36,263 nucleotides of DNA, from contig NZ_JAKGCV010000014.1 in NCBI RefSeq assembly GCF_021556455.1, positions 1 to 36,263 of the forward strand, given 5' to 3'. Source of the DNA: Streptomyces fuscigenes. Lineage in GTDB: Bacteria; Actinomycetota; Actinomycetes; Streptomycetales; Streptomycetaceae. The notes under the pieces are model-generated. The model was not told where the DNA came from. It saw nothing but the letters and a program-made list of their open reading frames with translations, and searched no databases. The translations under genes and the position numbers were made by a program. Within the stretch, counting starts at the first letter, position 1. Each line of letters begins with the position of its first letter. Below are positions 14,369-24,504 of the stretch, piece after piece.

Positions 14369-15421
14369 TCACAGGGTTGCCTCCAGGGCGTCGCGCAGCC
14401 TGCGCAGCAGGGCGATGTCGGGGTCGTCGGAGAGCGTGGCGACCCAGGAGGGCACGGCCCCGGTGGACTCCGGCGGAGCGAGCGGTTCCTTCGGGGTGTC
14501 CACGAGTCCGGCCGCGGCGAGGCGGCGGATGTCCAGGAGGATGTGGAACGCGGGGCGGCCGAGCGCCCACGCGATCGCCGCCGGAGTCCTGGTGCCGTCC
14601 GCGAGGGCGAGCACGTCACGCTGTCTGCGCGGCACGAGCTGGCCGGGGGCGGGCTCGCGGGCCACGACGGGCGCGGTGTCCGCGCTCGCATACGGCCAGA
14701 CGCTGTCGAGGAGTTCGCGCCGGCGGAGCGTCTCGCGCTCGACGGCCGCCGCCGAGACGGGCCGGACGGCCCCGAACCAGTGGGCCACTCCGTAGCGGAA
14801 GCGCGTCGGGCCGCTGCCGGGGGCGAGCGCGAAGAACGCGGCGTCGAACATCGCGCCCAGGTGGCATATCTCCAGCTCCCCGCCGCCGACCCGGCCGCTG
14901 TCCACCAGGAAGCGGGCGACCTCCCGGCGCGCCCCCGCCTTGTCGACGGCCTCCTGCCAGCCCGTGCGCGGCAGCCGCCCGCCGGCGGTGAGCAGCACGT
15001 CCACGCCGGGTGCGGACGGACTCTCCGCGTGCACGATCCGGCCCTCGGAGAGGTAGAGGGTCCCGTGGTCCCGCAGCAGGGCCCCGGTGGCGCGCTCCTC
15101 GGCGAGGCGCGTCAGCATCGGCGACACGGAGCGGGCGGGCAGATGGTGCGACGCCCCCGGCGTCCGGTGCTGCGTCCGCCCCGGCACGTCGTGCTCCGCG
15201 TGTTCCGGGTGCTCCGGCAGTTCCGGGGCCTCGTGACCCCGGAGGTCGGGCGACCCGTGGTCCGGCCTGCCCCCGGCCTCGTGCTCCCCCGGCGCGGGGC
15301 CCGGTGCTCCGGGGCCGGCCGGTGTCGGAGCCGTCCCGGCGGTCCTGTGGAGTGCGGCCGCGTGAAGTGCGGTCGCGTGAAGTTCGGCCGCGTGGAGTTC
15401 GGCCGCGTCGCGTGCGGTCAT
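14369..15421 (-). CDS. DUF4388-like protein with His-rich N terminus
   Basis: 350 residues. Residues 1-100 are low-complexity, rich in Ala-Glu-Leu-His and Pro-Glu-His repeats, and probably disordered. Residues 102-165 (LTRLAEERATGALLRDHGTL, then GRIVHAES) resemble DUF4388/PATAN domains, which occur with two-component and GTPase signalling. A stretch near 260-310 (ADGTRTPAAIAWALGRPAFH, then RLAAAGLV) looks like a winged helix, so DNA or protein binding is possible. ATG 15421 overlaps the upstream stop as ATGA, indicating coupled translation. The domain calls are by eye and moderate. Confidence 0.75.
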   Translation of the reverse strand: MTARDAAELHAAELHATALHAAALHRTAGTAPTPAGPGAPGPAPGEHEAGGRPDHGSPDLRGHEAPELPEHPEHAEHDVPGRTQHRTPGASHHLPARSVSPMLTRLAEERATGALLRDHGTLYLSEGRIVHAESPSAPGVDVLLTAGGRLPRTGWQEAVDKAGARREVARFLVDSGRVGGGELEICHLGAMFDAAFFALAPGSGPTRFRYGVAHWFGAVRPVSAAAVERETLRRRELLDSVWPYASADTAPVVAREPAPGQLVPRRQRDVLALADGTRTPAAIAWALGRPAFHILLDIRRLAAAGLVDTPKEPLAPPESTGAVPSWVATLSDDPDIALLRRLRDALEATL

Positions 15422-15966
15422 CCGAGCACCAGCCGTTCTGCCAACTGCCGCATGCGTATGCGCGCCAGTGCGAGATTGCCCGTGTCCCGGTCGAGCCAGA
15501 GGTGCAGGAACACGCTGCTGTCGAACGTCGTCTCCACGAAGCACAGCAGGTGGTACCCGGTGCGGGTGGAGACGATCACGTCCTCCACGGGTAAACCTTT
15601 CTCCGCGGCGCCCTCGCTGCCCCCGTTTCCGTCCCCGTCGCCCCCGCCCTGCACGCTGCCCCCGGTCCGGCCGGCCGTTGCGGAAGTGGCGGACTGCACG
15701 GGGGAGCCGGAGGCGGGAAGAGGTCCGGAGGTTGGAGGAGGCGGGAAAGCGGAAGATGCGCCGGAGGAGCCGCCCGGAGCGAAGGTCGTGTACTCGGCGG
15801 CTGCACGCGCCAGCTCCGCGGTCTCCGCGGCGGTGGCCTCAGGATCCCCGCCGGGCGACTCGCCCACCGCGCCGAGGGCCAGCCCGCTCGTCCAGTCGAC
15901 GACCGACGCTCCGCGCGCTCCCGGCAGGGCCATGGCCTCTTCCAGGCATGCGTCGATTCCGGGCAC
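15418..15966 (-). CDS. roadblock-like protein A with long linker insert
   Basis: 182 residues, first gene of the operon. The halves match protein C: GASVVDWTSGLALGAVG at the start and VEDVIVSTRTGYHLL, then LWLDRDTGNLALAR at the end. Between them, residues about 63-124 are a Gly/Ser/Pro-rich insert absent from protein C. GTG 15966 was chosen for the GGGAGGGAG just upstream; the in-frame ATG at 16002 lacks a site. It ends in an ATGA overlap with the DUF4388-like gene. Confidence 0.78.
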   Translation of the reverse strand: MPGIDACLEEAMALPGARGASVVDWTSGLALGAVGESPGGDPEATAAETAELARAAAEYTTFAPGGSSGASSAFPPPPTSGPLPASGSPVQSATSATAGRTGGSVQGGGDGDGNGGSEGAAEKGLPVEDVIVSTRTGYHLLCFVETTFDSSVFLHLWLDRDTGNLALARIRMRQLAERLVLG

Positions 15967-16116
15967 GCGAACTCCCTCCCCCAGACAGGCGTGCAGACGC
16001 ACAGTCGTGCGGCTGCAGTGACCGCGAGACTACGCAAAGCGCTCGGCCCGCGACGGGGAGTCCGGCATTTTCCGTCGAGAGAAACCAGTTATGAACCTGG
16101 CATATGCAAGAACGTG

Positions 16117-16142
16117 TCCGTATCTGACCGAACGAGATCGGA
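16117..16142. promoter_or_regulatory. imperfect dyad in an AT-rich patch
   Basis: TCCGTATCT and AGATCGGA flank CGAACG-type bases, an imperfect inverted repeat about 150-175 nt upstream of the roadblock operon start. The surrounding segment, about 16060-16200, is much AT-richer than its neighbours. Likely a control region; no clear -35/-10 pair found. Confidence 0.3.
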
Positions 16143-16615
16143 CCTGTCTGATTTCTGGATTAACTGGCTGCTCGAATCCGAAGCTCAGCACTGAACTCGG
16201 ACCCGCGTCCGAAAGCTCCGCCGGTGACGCTCCGACCCGTACCGGAATGCCGGGAGACGGCAGGAGCGGGCGAGATGACCGGAAGGCGCGAGGGCTCTGG
16301 TGCGCCTCTCTTGCGGGAGCGAGGAGCGCCTGGAAGGCGGCCGTCCCCGGGAGGCGGTGCAGGTGCGAGGTGGGGCTGCGAGGGGAGGCGGGGCAGGCGC
16401 GAGGGATCGCGGCGGGAGGGGCTGCGGCGGGAGGCGAGGTGGACGCGAAGCAGCGGCGAGAGGGCGTCCGCGGCCACCGGTCGCCACCGACCCGCACGTC
16501 CCCGTGCGGCCGGCCCGCCGATGCTGCCTGGCCCCCTGCCCCCTGCCCCCTGCCGCGCCCGCGCGACATGCGCGACTGGCCTGACCCGACCGTCCCCGCA
16601 CGGACGGTCCACTGG

Positions 16616-16664
16616 TGCCGGATGCCGGATGCCGGATGCCGGATGCCGGATGCCGGATGCCGGA
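16616..16664. repeat. 7-bp tandem repeat, 7 copies (TGCCGGA)
   Basis: Seven exact copies of TGCCGGA, followed by a diverged copy. Perfect identity suggests recent expansion or slippage. Confidence 0.95.
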
Positions 16665-16762
16665 CGCCTCCCGCTTGACGGCTGACGCCTGCCCCATGCG
16701 TTCGGTCCTGCCTGCCGCCCGCTACCCGCCGCGTGCCGTTACGCACTACCCCTCGTCTGCGG

Positions 16763-16797
16763 ACGCCAGACGCCAGACGCCAGACGCCAGACGTCAG
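16763..16797. repeat. 7-bp tandem repeat, 5 copies (ACGCCAG)
   Basis: Four exact copies of ACGCCAG and a fifth with one change (ACGTCAG), then decayed copies to about 16830. Read in phase, GCCAGAC differs from the GCCGGAT of the array 100 bp away by two transitions. Confidence 0.9.
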
Positions 16798-16860
16798 ACG
16801 CCACGCGCCAGAGGCCAGAGGCTGGACGTCGTACGCCGGACGTCGGCCTCCCCGCTCGGC

Positions 16861-16964
16861 GGCCCCCTTCGGCCCCCCGGCCCCCTTCGGCCCCCCGGCC
16901 CCCTTCGGCCCCCGGCCCCCTTCGGCCCCCGGCCCCCTTCGGCCCCCGGCCCCCTTCGGCCCCC
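16861..16964. repeat. 17-18-bp C-rich tandem repeat, 6 copies
   Basis: Six units of GGCCCCCTTCGGCCCCC, the first two with one extra C. On the minus strand, which is the coding strand of the gene ending at 17037, this gives runs of 5-6 G separated by CC or CCGAA, placed 73-176 nt past the stop. G-quadruplex or hairpin formation is plausible, and it may work as a terminator. Confidence 0.9.
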
Positions 16965-17036
16965 GGGCCCCGGCCCCCGGGCCCCCCGGTCCTTCCGGCC
17001 CCCCCCGGTCCGCCGCCCGCCGCCCGCCGCCCGCGG

Positions 17037-18452
17037 CTAGGACAGCAGCGCGTCGGTGTGTGCCACGCCCGACTCGGCGACGATCTCCTCGATCGTCTGC
17101 GGCGTCCGGACCGTCGCGAACCTGACCTCGGCGCCCCCCGGGCCTTCCGGGCCGTCTGGGTCCTCGGTCACCGTGAACCCGTGCACCGCGGGGCGCGGCA
17201 GGCTGTTGTACGCGTAGTGGTGTGCGAAGTAGTACGCGCCGGTGTCGAGCGCCGCCACCACGTCGCCCTGCTCGATCAGGGGCAGCGGCCGGCCGGTCGC
17301 GAGTACGTCGCCCGAGAAGCAGGCCGGGCCCGCCACGTCCTGCACCACGGGGTCGCCGGTGCGCGGCTCGCCCTTGGCGTCGTACGCGGCGATCCGCAGC
17401 GGCCACGACTCCGGTGCGTACACCGTGCGCGTCGCCACCTGCACGCCCGCATGCGTCACGGCGATCGGGCGCTCGCCGGCGGACTTCGTGTACTCGACCT
17501 TGGCGAGGATCGTGCCGTGTTTGGCGAGCAGCGACCTGCCGAACTCCGTGACCAGCCCGTACCTGCCGTCGAACAGCCCCGGCACGGTCTCCTTGAGGAC
17601 GCGCACGTACTCCGCGAACGCGGGGGTGTGCTCCTCGGACGCGAAGTTCACGGGGAGCCCGCCGCCGATGTCGAGCGTGTCGACCTGCCGGCGTCCCGCC
17701 GCCTCGTTGATCTCCTCGGCCAGCTCGTACAGGGCCCTGATGCCCTCGGCGATCAGTTCCAGCGGCACGCCCTGCGAGCCGGAGTGGGCGTGCAGCCGCG
17801 TCAGCCACGGCCGGTGCGCGTAGGCCCCGAGGACCCACTCGCGGGCGCCCGGGTCCCGAAGCGCCACACCGAACTTCGACGTGGACGTGGCCGTGGACAG
17901 TGCGCCGATGGAGCCGGTGCCCGTCTGCGGGTTGATCCGGATGCCGACGGGGGAACGCGTGCCGAGCTCGGCCACGAGCGTGTCGAGGCGCGCCAGCTCC
18001 TGGCGGTTGTCCGCGTTGACCGCGATCCCGAGGGAGAGCGCCTCCCGCAGCTCGGCGGTCGTCTTGGCGGGGGAGTCGAGCACGGTCGCGGCGGCAGGCA
18101 CCCCGGCGGCCCGCGCCAGCGCCAGCTCTCCGGGGCTCGCCACCTCGGCGCCGACGCCGAGCTCGCGCAGCAGCCGCACCACCGGCACCAAGGGGGACGC
18201 CTTCACCGCGAAGGCGTGCAGTACCGGCGTGCCGGGCGGGAGCGCCTCGCCGAAGGCCGTGCGCAGCGCCTCGACGGACTGCCGGATGCCCGCCACGTCC
18301 AGCAGGCCCACGACCGGCTGCTCGTCGCTGATCAGCCCGTCGGCGACGGCGGCGCGCACCGCGCGGTGCCGCCGCGCGGCGGCCGCTGCGCCCTGCTCGG
18401 CGGCCCGGTCCCGTATGTCGGTCATGTCGGTCTCTGTCTTGCCCATGTGCAT
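17037..18452 (-). CDS. fold-type III PLP enzyme, diaminopimelate decarboxylase-like (Y4yA type)
   Basis: 471 residues. The alanine-racemase-like barrel has PLP Lys84 in HAFAVKASP, His223 in LHAHSGSQ, and GGG at 263-265 in DIGGGLPVNF. The C-terminal beta domain has Cys378 in GPACFSGD and GAYYFAHHYAYN at 405-416. These match the decarboxylase layout, but EPGR is replaced by EFGR and the last motif differs from true LysA, so it is probably not the lysine pathway enzyme. It resembles the Y4yA-like group of unknown substrate (from memory). ATG 18452, 18446 or 18425 could be the start; none has a strong site. Divergent from hutU with 164 bp between. Confidence 0.85.
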   Translation of the reverse strand: MHMGKTETDMTDIRDRAAEQGAAAAARRHRAVRAAVADGLISDEQPVVGLLDVAGIRQSVEALRTAFGEALPPGTPVLHAFAVKASPLVPVVRLLRELGVGAEVASPGELALARAAGVPAAATVLDSPAKTTAELREALSLGIAVNADNRQELARLDTLVAELGTRSPVGIRINPQTGTGSIGALSTATSTSKFGVALRDPGAREWVLGAYAHRPWLTRLHAHSGSQGVPLELIAEGIRALYELAEEINEAAGRRQVDTLDIGGGLPVNFASEEHTPAFAEYVRVLKETVPGLFDGRYGLVTEFGRSLLAKHGTILAKVEYTKSAGERPIAVTHAGVQVATRTVYAPESWPLRIAAYDAKGEPRTGDPVVQDVAGPACFSGDVLATGRPLPLIEQGDVVAALDTGAYYFAHHYAYNSLPRPAVHGFTVTEDPDGPEGPGGAEVRFATVRTPQTIEEIVAESGVAHTDALLS

Positions 18453-18495
18453 GTGCCCATCATGCTCGATGGCCCGGACGGCCGAGCCGACCCTG

Positions 18496-18534
18496 TTGAC
18501 TAAGAATATTCAGAGCGTCAGGATGTGAATATCC
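18496..18534 (+). promoter_or_regulatory. hut promoter with GAATATYC direct repeats
   Basis: TTGACT (18496-18501), a 17-nt spacer, CAGGAT (18519-18524). GAATATTC (18504-18511) lies in the spacer and GAATATCC (18527-18534) at the expected start point, 23 bp apart, about two helical turns on the same face. A repressor bound here would block hutU and could also affect the divergent gene. Confidence 0.55.
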
Positions 18535-18616
18535 AGTTCATCCGTGCGCGCCGGACCGCGGACCCCCCGGGTCCGGACCGCCGCAACGCCGCAACGCTCG
18601 TGGAGGAGTACCCGCC

Positions 18617-20286
<1,670 letters not shown>

Positions 20287-20290
<4 letters not shown>

Positions 20291-21513
20291 GCGCCCCCGC
20301 CTTCCAGACGATGTGGACCGACCTCGCCCGCATCGGCCGCGACAGCACCACGGGCGGCTACCGCCGCTACGCGTGGACGGGCGCCGACACCGACTGCCGC
20401 GCCTGGTTCCACGCCCAGGCCGAGGCCCGGGGCCTGTCCACCGAGACCGACCGCAACGGCAACCTCTGGGCATGGCTGGGCGACCCCGGGGCCGGCGACG
20501 CCGTGGTCACCGGCTCGCACCTCGACTCCGTGCCCGACGGCGGCGCCTTCGACGGCCCACTCGGCGTCGTGTCCGCCTTCGCGGCCCTGGACGAGCTCCG
20601 CGCCCGCGGGGCGACGCCGACCAAACCCCTCGCCATCACCGCTTTTGGCGACGAGGAAGGCGCACGCTTCGGAGTCGCCTGCGTCGGCTCCCGGCTGTCC
20701 GCGGGGCAGCTGACCCGCGACCAGGCCCACGCCCTGCGGGCCACCGACGGCACCACGCTGCCGCAGGCCATGGAGGCCGCCGGCTACGACCCCGACGCCA
20801 TCGGACCCGACCCCGAACGGCTCGGCCGTATCGGTGCCCTCGTGGAACTCCACGTCGAACAGGGCCGTGCCCTCGACCTCACCGGCGACCCCGTCGGCCT
20901 GGCCTCCGCCGTCTGGCCGCACGGACGCTGGAGGTTCGACTTCCAGGGTGAGGCCAACCACGCCGGCACCACCCGTCTCGAGGACCGCCGCGACCCGATG
21001 CTGCCGTACGCCGAGACCGTGCTCGCGGCCCGCCGCGAAGCGGAACTCGCCGGCGCCCTCGCCACCTTCGGCAAGGTCCTCGTCCAACCCAACGGCGTCA
21101 ACGCCATCCCCTCCCTCGTCAGTGCCTGGCTCGACTCACGGGCCGCGGACCCCGCGTCCCTCGACACGGTCGTCGCCGCAGTGGAGTTGGCGGCCCGCGC
21201 GGCCGCCGACCGCTCGGGCGTCGAACTCGCCGTCGTACGCGAGTCGTTCACCCCCATCGTGGAATTCGGGCACGCCCTGCGCGACGAACTCGCTCGCATC
21301 CTCGGTGGTTCCTCCGCGGCCTCCCTTCCCGTGATCCCCTCGGGGGCCGGCCACGACGCGGGCATCCTGTCCGCGTCCGTACCGACCGCCATGCTGTTCG
21401 TACGCAACCCGACCGGCGTCTCGCACTCCCCGGCCGAGACCGCGAGCGAGGACGACTGCGTGGCCGGCGTGCGCGCCCTCGCCGACGTATTGGAAGGACT
21501 CGCGTGCGCATGA
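20287..21513 (+). CDS. M20-family amidohydrolase (annotated type: allantoate amidohydrolase)
   Basis: 408-residue dinuclear metal hydrolase of the AllC/beta-ureidopropionase branch of M20. Metal ligands are visible: His78 in GSHLDS, Asp89 in GGAFDGPLG, Glu124 in DEEGARF, His189 in ELHVEQG and His380 in GVSHSPAE; Asp80 supports catalysis. Homologues cleave N-carbamoyl or allantoate C-N bonds. Here the gene overlaps hutU at its start (GTGA, with GGAGGAGGG upstream) and hutF at its end, so it belongs to histidine breakdown. By position it is the candidate N-formylglutamate deformylase, replacing HutG; that is inference. No allantoin gene is nearby. Confidence 0.92.
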
Positions 21514-22880
21514 GCGCCACCGGTGCCGCCACCTACTGGCTGGAACACGCCTGGCTCGACACGTACGTCGAGCCGGGCGTCGCGGTCGAGACCGCGCACG
21601 GCCGCATCACCGCCGTGCGCAAGCAGACACCGGCCCCGCCACCCGGCGCCGTCGCGCTGCGCGGCCTCACCCTCCCGGGCATGGCCAACGCCCACAGCCA
21701 CGCCTTCCACCGAGCCCTGCGCTCCGAAGTGCAGGTCGGCAGCGGAACCTTCTGGACCTGGCGCGACGCCATGTACCGGGCCGCTGAACGCCTCACGCCC
21801 GAGACGTACCACGCGCTGGCGCGCGCGGCCTACGCCGAGATGGCCCTCGCGGGCATCACGGCCGTGGGCGAGTTCCACTACCTGCACCACCAGGACGACG
21901 GCACCCCCTACGCCGATCCCAACGCCATGGGCGAGGCCCTCCTTGCCGCCGCGGCCGAAGCCGGCATCCGCATCACCCTCCTCGACACGCTGTACCTCTC
22001 CTCCGGACTGTCGTCCACGGAACCGGGCGGCGCGCCCCTGACCCGTCAGCAGCTCCGCTTCTCCGACGGCACCGCCGACGCCTGGGCGCAGCGGGTCTCG
22101 GCCCTGCGGACGCCGGACCCCGACCAGGCGCTGATCGGCGCGGCCATCCATTCGGTACGCGCTGTGCCTGCTGACCAGATGGCCCCCGTGGCCGCGTGGG
22201 CCGAGTCCCGCCAAGCCCCGCTGCACATCCACCTTTCTGAGCAGACCGCCGAGAACGACGCGTGCCTCGACGTGCACGGCCGCACGCCGACCCGGCTCCT
22301 CGCGGACCACGGAATCCTGGGGCCCCGCACCACCGCCGTACACGCCACCCACCTCACCGACGAGGACATCGACCTCATCGGCAACTCCGGCACCGGTACC
22401 TGCATGTGCCCCACCACGGAACGCGACCTCGCCGACGGCATCGGCCCCGCGGTCGCGCTCGAGCGAGCAGGCTCACCGCTCTCCCTGGGCAGTGACAGCC
22501 ACGCCGTCGTCGACCTGCTCGAAGAGGCACGCGCCATGGAACTCGACGAGCGCCTGCGTACCCGGCGGCGCGGTCACTGGACCGCGGCGGCGCTGCTGCG
22601 AGCCGCCTCCGAGACGGGGCACGCCGCGCTGGGCCGCCCCGATGCCGGACGCATCGAGCAGGGCATGCTCGCCGACCTGACGACCGTCGCTCTCGACTCG
22701 GTCAGGACAGCGGGAGCGCGTGACAGGTTCGGAGCGGAGACCGCCGTATTCGCCGCGTCAGCGGCCGACGTGCGCCATACCGTGGTGGGCGGCCGCCACG
22801 TCGTGCGGGACGGCGTCCACACCCTCGTACCGGAAGTCCCCGCGGCGCTCGCCGAGGCGATCGCCGCCCTGCACACCTGA
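21504..22880 (+). CDS. hutF: formimidoylglutamate deiminase
   Basis: 458-residue amidohydrolase-superfamily enzyme that hydrolyses N-formimino-glutamate to N-formyl-glutamate and ammonia. Metal site: His64 and His66 in [10 protein letters not shown], His243 in HIHLSEQ, Asp331 in [10 protein letters not shown]; His283 in HATHLT is a further active-site His. GTG 21504 is preferred because GGAAGGA ends 5 nt upstream. ATG 21510 is the alternative; it would overlap the upstream stop as ATGA. Co-translated with the M20 hydrolase, whose likely substrate is this enzyme's product. Confidence 0.95.
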   Translation: MRMSATGAATYWLEHAWLDTYVEPGVAVETAHGRITAVRKQTPAPPPGAVALRGLTLPGMANAHSHAFHRALRSEVQVGSGTFWTWRDAMYRAAERLTPETYHALARAAYAEMALAGITAVGEFHYLHHQDDGTPYADPNAMGEALLAAAAEAGIRITLLDTLYLSSGLSSTEPGGAPLTRQQLRFSDGTADAWAQRVSALRTPDPDQALIGAAIHSVRAVPADQMAPVAAWAESRQAPLHIHLSEQTAENDACLDVHGRTPTRLLADHGILGPRTTAVHATHLTDEDIDLIGNSGTGTCMCPTTERDLADGIGPAVALERAGSPLSLGSDSHAVVDLLEEARAMELDERLRTRRRGHWTAAALLRAASETGHAALGRPDAGRIEQGMLADLTTVALDSVRTAGARDRFGAETAVFAASAADVRHTVVGGRHVVRDGVHTLVPEVPAALAEAIAALHT

Positions 22881-22987
22881 CCCCTCCTCCCACATCCGCC
22901 CCGTACGGATGCCGCCCCGCACGACGGCCCCCCTGTCCGTCCACTCCCGGGCCGACGCCCGAGCGCAGGAAGGAACACAGCACCGCG

Positions 22988-24154
22988 ATGACGACACTCG
23001 TCACCCACATCGCCAGCCTGGTCACCAACGATCCCTCCCTCGGTGACGGTCCCCTCGGTCTGATCCAGGACGCGGCCGTCGTCATCGACGGCGACCGCGT
23101 TGCCTGGGTCGGTGAGACAAGCAAAGCACCCGCCACTGACAACCGGGTCGACGCCGAGGGCCGCGCGGGGATCCCCGGCTTCGTCGACTCGCACTCCCAC
23201 CTCGTCTTCGCCGGCGACCGTACGGCCGAGTTCAACGCCCGGATGTCCGGCCGCCCCTACTCGGCCGGCGGCATCCGCACGACCGTCGCCGCCACCCGCG
23301 CCGCGGCCGACACCGACCTGGCCGCGACGCTCGACCGCTACCTCGCGGAGGCCCTGCGCCAGGGCACGACGACGATGGAGACCAAGTCCGGCTACGGCCT
23401 CACAGCCGCCGACGAGTCCCGGGCGCTGCGTCTGGCCGCCGACCGCACCGACGAGGTCACCTACCTCGGCGCCCACATCGTGGCTCCCGAATACGCCGAC
23501 GACCCGGCCGCCTACGTCGACCTCGTCACCGGCCCCATGCTCGACGCCTGCGCACCCCACGCCCGCTGGGTCGACGTCTTCTGCGAGCAGGGTGCCTTCG
23601 ACGGCGACCAGGCCCGTGCCGTGCTCGAAGCGGGCATGAAAAAGGGCCTGCTGCCCCGCATCCACGCCAACCAGCTGTCCTACGGCCCCGGCGTGCAGCT
23701 CGCCGTGGAGCTGGGGGCGGCCTCCGCGGACCACTGCACGCACCTGACGGACGAGGACGTGGACGCCCTGGCGGGGAGCGGCACGGTCGCGACGCTGCTT
23801 CCCGGCGCCGAGTTCTCCACCCGGGCGAAGTGGCCGGACGCACGCCGTCTCATCGACGCAGGCGCGACGGTCGCCCTCGCCTCGGACTGCAACCCGGGCT
23901 CCTCGTTCACGTCGTCCGTGCCCTTCTGCATCGCGCTCGCCGTGCGCGACATGGGGATGACGCCCGACGAGGCCGTCCGGGCAGCGACCGCCGGCGGAGC
24001 CGCGGCCCTGCGGCGCACCGACATCGGCCGGGTCGCTGTCGGCGCGCGCGCCGACCTCGTGCTCCTCGACGCCCCGAGCCACGTCCACCTCGCGTACCGG
24101 CCGGGCGTGCCGCTGGTGTCCGCCGTGTGGCGGGCCGGCCGCCGGGAGGTCTGA
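22988..24154 (+). CDS. hutI: imidazolonepropionase
   Basis: 388 residues. Opens the imidazolone ring to give N-formimino-glutamate. Typical HutI motifs are HxH at 69-71 in [19 protein letters not shown] at 132-138, His226 in RIHANQL, His249 in ADHCTHL and Asp300 in [11 protein letters not shown] 22988 has GGAAGGA about 13 nt upstream, somewhat far. A 107-nt gap after hutF without a terminator suggests it is still in the operon. It completes the set hutU, hutF and hutI. Confidence 0.97.
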   Translation: MTTLVTHIASLVTNDPSLGDGPLGLIQDAAVVIDGDRVAWVGETSKAPATDNRVDAEGRAGIPGFVDSHSHLVFAGDRTAEFNARMSGRPYSAGGIRTTVAATRAAADTDLAATLDRYLAEALRQGTTTMETKSGYGLTAADESRALRLAADRTDEVTYLGAHIVAPEYADDPAAYVDLVTGPMLDACAPHARWVDVFCEQGAFDGDQARAVLEAGMKKGLLPRIHANQLSYGPGVQLAVELGAASADHCTHLTDEDVDALAGSGTVATLLPGAEFSTRAKWPDARRLIDAGATVALASDCNPGSSFTSSVPFCIALAVRDMGMTPDEAVRAATAGGAAALRRTDIGRVAVGARADLVLLDAPSHVHLAYRPGVPLVSAVWRAGRREV

Positions 24155-24213
24155 GCACCCGCCTTCGGAAGCTCGGGACCGCGGAGCGGGGAGACAGGCG
24201 GCAGCGCGGGATC

Positions 24214-24255
24214 GACAGCCGACAGCCGACAGCCGACAGCCGACAGCCGACAGCC
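24214..24255. repeat. 7-bp tandem repeat, 6 copies (GACAGCC)
   Basis: Six exact copies of GACAGCC starting 60 nt past the hutI stop. The last copy runs into CAGCCGACGGCTG, a small hairpin, so the array edge may serve as a terminator. The remainder of the 350-bp gap up to 24505 shows nothing clear. Confidence 0.95.
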
Positions 24256-24504
24256 GACGGCTGACTGCAAGGGACGCTGCGCACGAGTCGATGCCACGCC
24301 AAACGGGCCGGACGTCCCGTCAGATGGTGCCGCGGGGGAGGGTCATCGGCACTCTGTCGCACAACAGTTGCCCCGTACGTCTCCCCCGTCTCAACCGCCC
24401 CACCTGAAAAGGCAGGCCCTGTCCCCGGCGGATTTGGCCCGGTAACGTCCTGTTCCGCATGCGGGTGCCTTGGAGACCGGGCCCGCAGGGGGAAGTTGGG
24501 GACA

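Larger units (their letters stand above)
16200..17036. other. gene-free stretch with three repeat arrays
   Basis: No gene has a binding site or recognisable sequence here. The stretch holds the three arrays listed separately and a hairpin at 16588-16609 (GACCGTCC, six loop bases, GGACGGTC). It lies between two divergently oriented starts and stops: the decarboxylase homologue ends at 17037 and the roadblock operon promoter is near 16100. Confidence 0.6.

Noticed and set aside
13420-15966. Calling the operon a conservon (cvn)
   Set aside because: Histidine kinase, DUF742 protein and small GTPase are all missing, and three roadblock-like genes are present in place of one.
16091-16678. Long plus-strand open frame beginning MNLAYARTCPYL
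   Set aside because: No binding site, composition shifts midway, and it runs into the heptamer array; open only because of GC richness.
17037-18452. Calling this gene lysA
   Set aside because: Motifs EFGR and GAYYFAHHYAYN differ from canonical diaminopimelate decarboxylase, and no lysine gene is adjacent.
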